Position numbers and translations under genes: made by a program. The notes under the pieces are model-generated. The model was not told the DNA's origin, ran no database searches, and saw only the letters and a list, made by a program, of their open reading frames with translations. A stretch of 64,000 nucleotides of DNA. It comes from Alphaproteobacteria bacterium (GTDB lineage Bacteria > Pseudomonadota > Alphaproteobacteria > Caulobacterales > Parvularculaceae). Shown in pieces: positions 61,786-64,000 of this stretch. The DNA is taken from positions 62,001 to 126,000 of the forward strand of contig JAUHYK010000001.1 of assembly GCA_030426465.1 (NCBI GenBank), in the 5' to 3' direction. How positions within the stretch are numbered: the first letter of the stretch is position 1; every line of letters starts with the position of its first letter.

Positions 61786-63702
61786 ATGCCTCAACAAGAG
61801 ATAGAGCCGGGCGTCAAAGGCGTCGTTCAGCTGCTTGCGGCGAGCGCCAATGCGAACTTCGCGGATAAAATCGCGAAGGCGCTTTTGCGTGCGGGTTATC
61901 GGCTCGATCCCGGCGCTTTCGATCCGGCGCGCATCGACGCGGTGGTGGTCTTATGGACCGGCGTCGCGCTCGATAAGCCGGGTTTGATCGAGGTCGCCCG
62001 AGACGCCTGGAAAGCCCGGCGCTTGACGCCGGTCAGCATTGGCCGGGTTGAACCGCCTTTTGGCTCGCGCGATGTTGCGCCCATGGATCTCGCCGGATGG
62101 CGCGGCGATGACGGCGATCCGCGCTGGCGTTTCGTGCTTTCCGATATTGAAGCGCTGAAGGCGCGGGCCGGACTTGAGCGGCCCGCCGACAAAGATTTTC
62201 GCGAACCTGTCGCCTCCCCTCAAATCAGGGAAGACGACGTTCCGGTTAAGCCCGTCGCCGCTCCCGGAGAGGCGCAAGCCGAAGCGCGGGCCGAAGCTTC
62301 GGCGCCGCGCCTTCTCGATGATCTGTTCACGGAGGATAGCGCGGTTCCGCATCACCCGGCGCGAGTGTTGTGGCGAAAGCGTCTGATTCCGGCGGCGCCC
62401 ATTCTGGCGGGCGGGCTCGGCGTTCTCGCCTTCGCCGCGGGTGTCTCTTTCATGGTCGGGTCGCTGCGCTCGCGCCCGGCGCCGATCACTCCTGTCACGG
62501 CGCAATCGGCGCCGATGGAAGAGGAGGAAGAACCCGCGCCCGGCGCCAATCTCGCGCTGGTGCGGCTGGCGCCCGGGGTAAGGCCGCCCGAAGACTTTAC
62601 AGTTGAAAACGACGTTGAAACGCCAGCGCCTGACATTCAGGGTTCAGGTCAAACAGGCGCAGTGGATGATGTCGACGGCCTGATGGAAAACCCTGACCTG
62701 GCGCAAGCAGAGTCTTTGTCGGCGGGAGACGTTGGTGACAGCGAAACGCCGCCGGAAGAGTCGATGCAGGCGCTGGCGACGCTCGCGGTCCCGAGCCTTA
62801 AACCGCCACGGCCTGTTGAGGAGCCTCTCGCTGCGGACCTTAATCAGGCGGCGCTCGCCCAGCTTGCCTCAGCGGTGGAAGCCGCGTCTCTTTCTACCGG
62901 CCAGACAGCGTCCGATAACCAGACCGCTGCCGCGGCGCCCGAAACTTATCTCGGTGATTATTTCACCGATTGCGAAGGCTGCCCCGATATGGCCGCGCTC
63001 AATGGCGGCGCTTTCATGATGGGCGCGCGCAGTGACGAACAGGACCGCCAGCCCGAAGAAGGTCCGCAGCGGCGGGTCGATATCGGCTATCGCTTTGCTG
63101 TTGCGACGCGCGAAACCACTTTCGATCAGTGGGCGCTATGTGTCGCCGAAGGCGGCTGCCGCAACTATCAGCCTGATGACGCCGGCTGGGGCCGTGGCGA
63201 ACAGCCGGTGATCAATGTTTCCTTTGAGGATGCGTCGGCCTATGCGCGCTGGCTGTCTGCGAAAACCGGCTATTACTATCACCTCCCCAGTGAGGCGGAG
63301 TGGGAATACGCCGCGCGCGCGGGCACTGGCGGCGCGTTCCATTATGGCGATCGCCTTTCCGCTGAGGCCGCGAATTTCAACGGCCAATATCCCTATCGTT
63401 CGTCGCCGTCGATTTTCCGTGGACAGACGGTTCCGGTGACCCGCTTCCGCCATAACGCTTTTGGCCTTTTCGATATGCATGGCAATGTCGCTGAATGGAC
63501 GCTCGATTGCTGGAATCCGAGCCATAATGGCGGTCCTGTCACCGGCGCCGCCAGGATCGACGGAAATTGCGCCCGACGGGTGGTGAAAGGCGGCGCCTGG
63601 AGCTCGCCGGGCTGGCGTTTACGGTCAGCCTCCCGGCAAAGCCTGGGCTCCGAAACCCGCAATAATGAGACAGGTTTTCGCGTCGTCCGGGCGCTCGACT
63701 GA
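61786..63702 (+). CDS. TIR-like / membrane helix / FGE-sulfatase fold protein, copy 2
   Basis: This 638-residue paralogue of the protein at 56259 keeps the same order: a TIR-like domain (about residues 12-125; VVQLLAASANANFADKI, DAVVVLWTG, RRLTPVSIG, DLAGW, DPRWRFVLSDI), a membrane helix at about 204-226, a long acidic/Pro-rich stretch and a C-terminal FGE fold (CPDMAALNGGAFMMGAR, HLPSEAEWEYAARAG, NAFGLFDMHGNVAEWTLDCW, GGAWSSPGWRLR, TGFRVVRALD). Again the formylglycine cysteines are missing. Conserved CxxC and CVAEGGC pairs suggest disulfides in the periplasm. TIR parts have diverged more than FGE parts. Confidence 0.85.
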   Translation: MPQQEIEPGVKGVVQLLAASANANFADKIAKALLRAGYRLDPGAFDPARIDAVVVLWTGVALDKPGLIEVARDAWKARRLTPVSIGRVEPPFGSRDVAPMDLAGWRGDDGDPRWRFVLSDIEALKARAGLERPADKDFREPVASPQIREDDVPVKPVAAPGEAQAEARAEASAPRLLDDLFTEDSAVPHHPARVLWRKRLIPAAPILAGGLGVLAFAAGVSFMVGSLRSRPAPITPVTAQSAPMEEEEEPAPGANLALVRLAPGVRPPEDFTVENDVETPAPDIQGSGQTGAVDDVDGLMENPDLAQAESLSAGDVGDSETPPEESMQALATLAVPSLKPPRPVEEPLAADLNQAALAQLASAVEAASLSTGQTASDNQTAAAAPETYLGDYFTDCEGCPDMAALNGGAFMMGARSDEQDRQPEEGPQRRVDIGYRFAVATRETTFDQWALCVAEGGCRNYQPDDAGWGRGEQPVINVSFEDASAYARWLSAKTGYYYHLPSEAEWEYAARAGTGGAFHYGDRLSAEAANFNGQYPYRSSPSIFRGQTVPVTRFRHNAFGLFDMHGNVAEWTLDCWNPSHNGGPVTGAARIDGNCARRVVKGGAWSSPGWRLRSASRQSLGSETRNNETGFRVVRALD

Positions 63703-63992
63703 TGGCGCTTTATACCGCTCTTACAGCTATGCCTTACCGATGCGTAAATCCGGGCGGCCAAATCCACCGGGATTTTTTGTCTCATAAGGGCTTTCACCGG
63801 GTTGCGGCGCCGAAACACCCTACTTATATCCCGCCCGAACGCGGGGGTTTGGGCCGGTTCCGGCCTTTTCCCCAGCATCCATCAACTGTCACCCCTAGGG
63901 GCGTGTCCACTTCCGGCGCTTTACGGCGCCATAAGGGCCGATATGAAGGCCGGAAATAATGGGACCGCTCGCTGCGAATGGAGAATACACGA
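63703..63992. other. Gene-free region at the right edge
   Basis: This 290-base stretch has a likely terminator at 63760-63778 and short GC-rich symmetry near 63918-63933. The only long frame on the plus strand (from 63702) lacks a ribosome site and protein-like composition. Nothing else was recognised. Confidence 0.5.
63760..63778 (+). terminator. Terminator after TIR/FGE copy 2
   Basis: AAATCC (63760-63765) pairs with GGATTT (63770-63775) around ACCG, and the T tract continues to 63778. It lies about 60 bases after the stop codon. Confidence 0.55.
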
Positions 63993-64000
63993 ATGGGTAA
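63993..64000 (+). CDS. Start of a gene cut by the window edge
   Basis: ATG at 63993 is preceded by GGAGAA at suitable spacing, but only two codons are visible, so nothing can be said about the product. Confidence 0.3.

Noticed and set aside
63702-63959. 85-codon plus-strand frame after TIR/FGE copy 2
   Set aside because: Overlaps the preceding stop codon, lacks a ribosome site and spans a terminator-like hairpin.
1-64000. CRISPR arrays, insertion sequences, prophage or integrase genes
   Set aside because: No regularly spaced repeats, transposase or integrase motifs were seen; the window is stable core chromosome plus scattered accessory genes.

Overview
The window is GC-rich alphaproteobacterial chromosome surrounding what looks like the replication origin. 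The gene order hemE | ppsR-maf-aroE-coaE, together with rho, mnmE-mnmG-rsmG-parA-parB, leuS-lptE-holA and dnaQ-secB-timA, is the origin neighbourhood known from Caulobacter and relatives. CckA and a TTAA-N7-TTAA (CtrA-type) box in the predicted origin point to an organism with the Caulobacter-type cell-cycle circuit, plausibly Caulobacterales or Parvularculales. This is inferred from gene content, not from a database search.

Layout. 0-5.7 kb: a hypothetical membrane protein, then smr-mltA-timA reading left, fxsA-secB reading right, and dnaQ. 5.7-16.1 kb: cckA, a patatin phospholipase, an SDR/photolyase pair, ArsC, an OmpR-type regulator, YggS, a ThiE-like protein, a VOC lipoprotein and a porin. 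16.5-24.6 kb: DUF3576 lipoprotein, leuS, lptE, holA, trkH and an MscS channel. 24.6-31.6 kb: parB, parA, rsmG, mnmG, mnmE and small genes, with six parS-like palindromes, five of them inside coding sequence. 31.8-42.5 kb: an accessory metabolic and redox stretch (quinone oxidoreductase, GDPD, YceI, GSTs, VOC, DUF4199, MarR/nitroreductase, cytochrome bd with an overlapping microprotein gene). 42.5-50.4 kb: rho, hemJ, hemE, the predicted oriC (46071-46493), ppsR, maf, aroE, coaE and adenosine kinase. 50.6-56 kb: a lipoprotein, AmpG, a soluble hybrid kinase and a YifB/ComM ATPase.

56.2-63.7 kb is the most unusual region. Two paralogous proteins, each with an N-terminal TIR-like domain, one membrane helix and a C-terminal FGE-sulfatase fold lacking the catalytic cysteines, flank a methyltransferase, a CGNR-type regulator with repeated GGTTAC operators, two 29-residue single-helix microproteins and a von Willebrand factor A lipoprotein. 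I infer an envelope-spanning sensing or scaffolding module; its function is unknown.

Cell-cycle logic ties the core together. CckA would feed CtrA, CtrA could bind the origin/hemE promoter box, ParB would load on the parS cluster 16-19 kb away, and GANTC (CcrM-type) sites are enriched in the origin. Relative to the order I recall from Caulobacter, the dnaQ-secB-fxsA-timA-mltA-smr block is separated from coaE and oriented as if one inversion spanning the origin had occurred.
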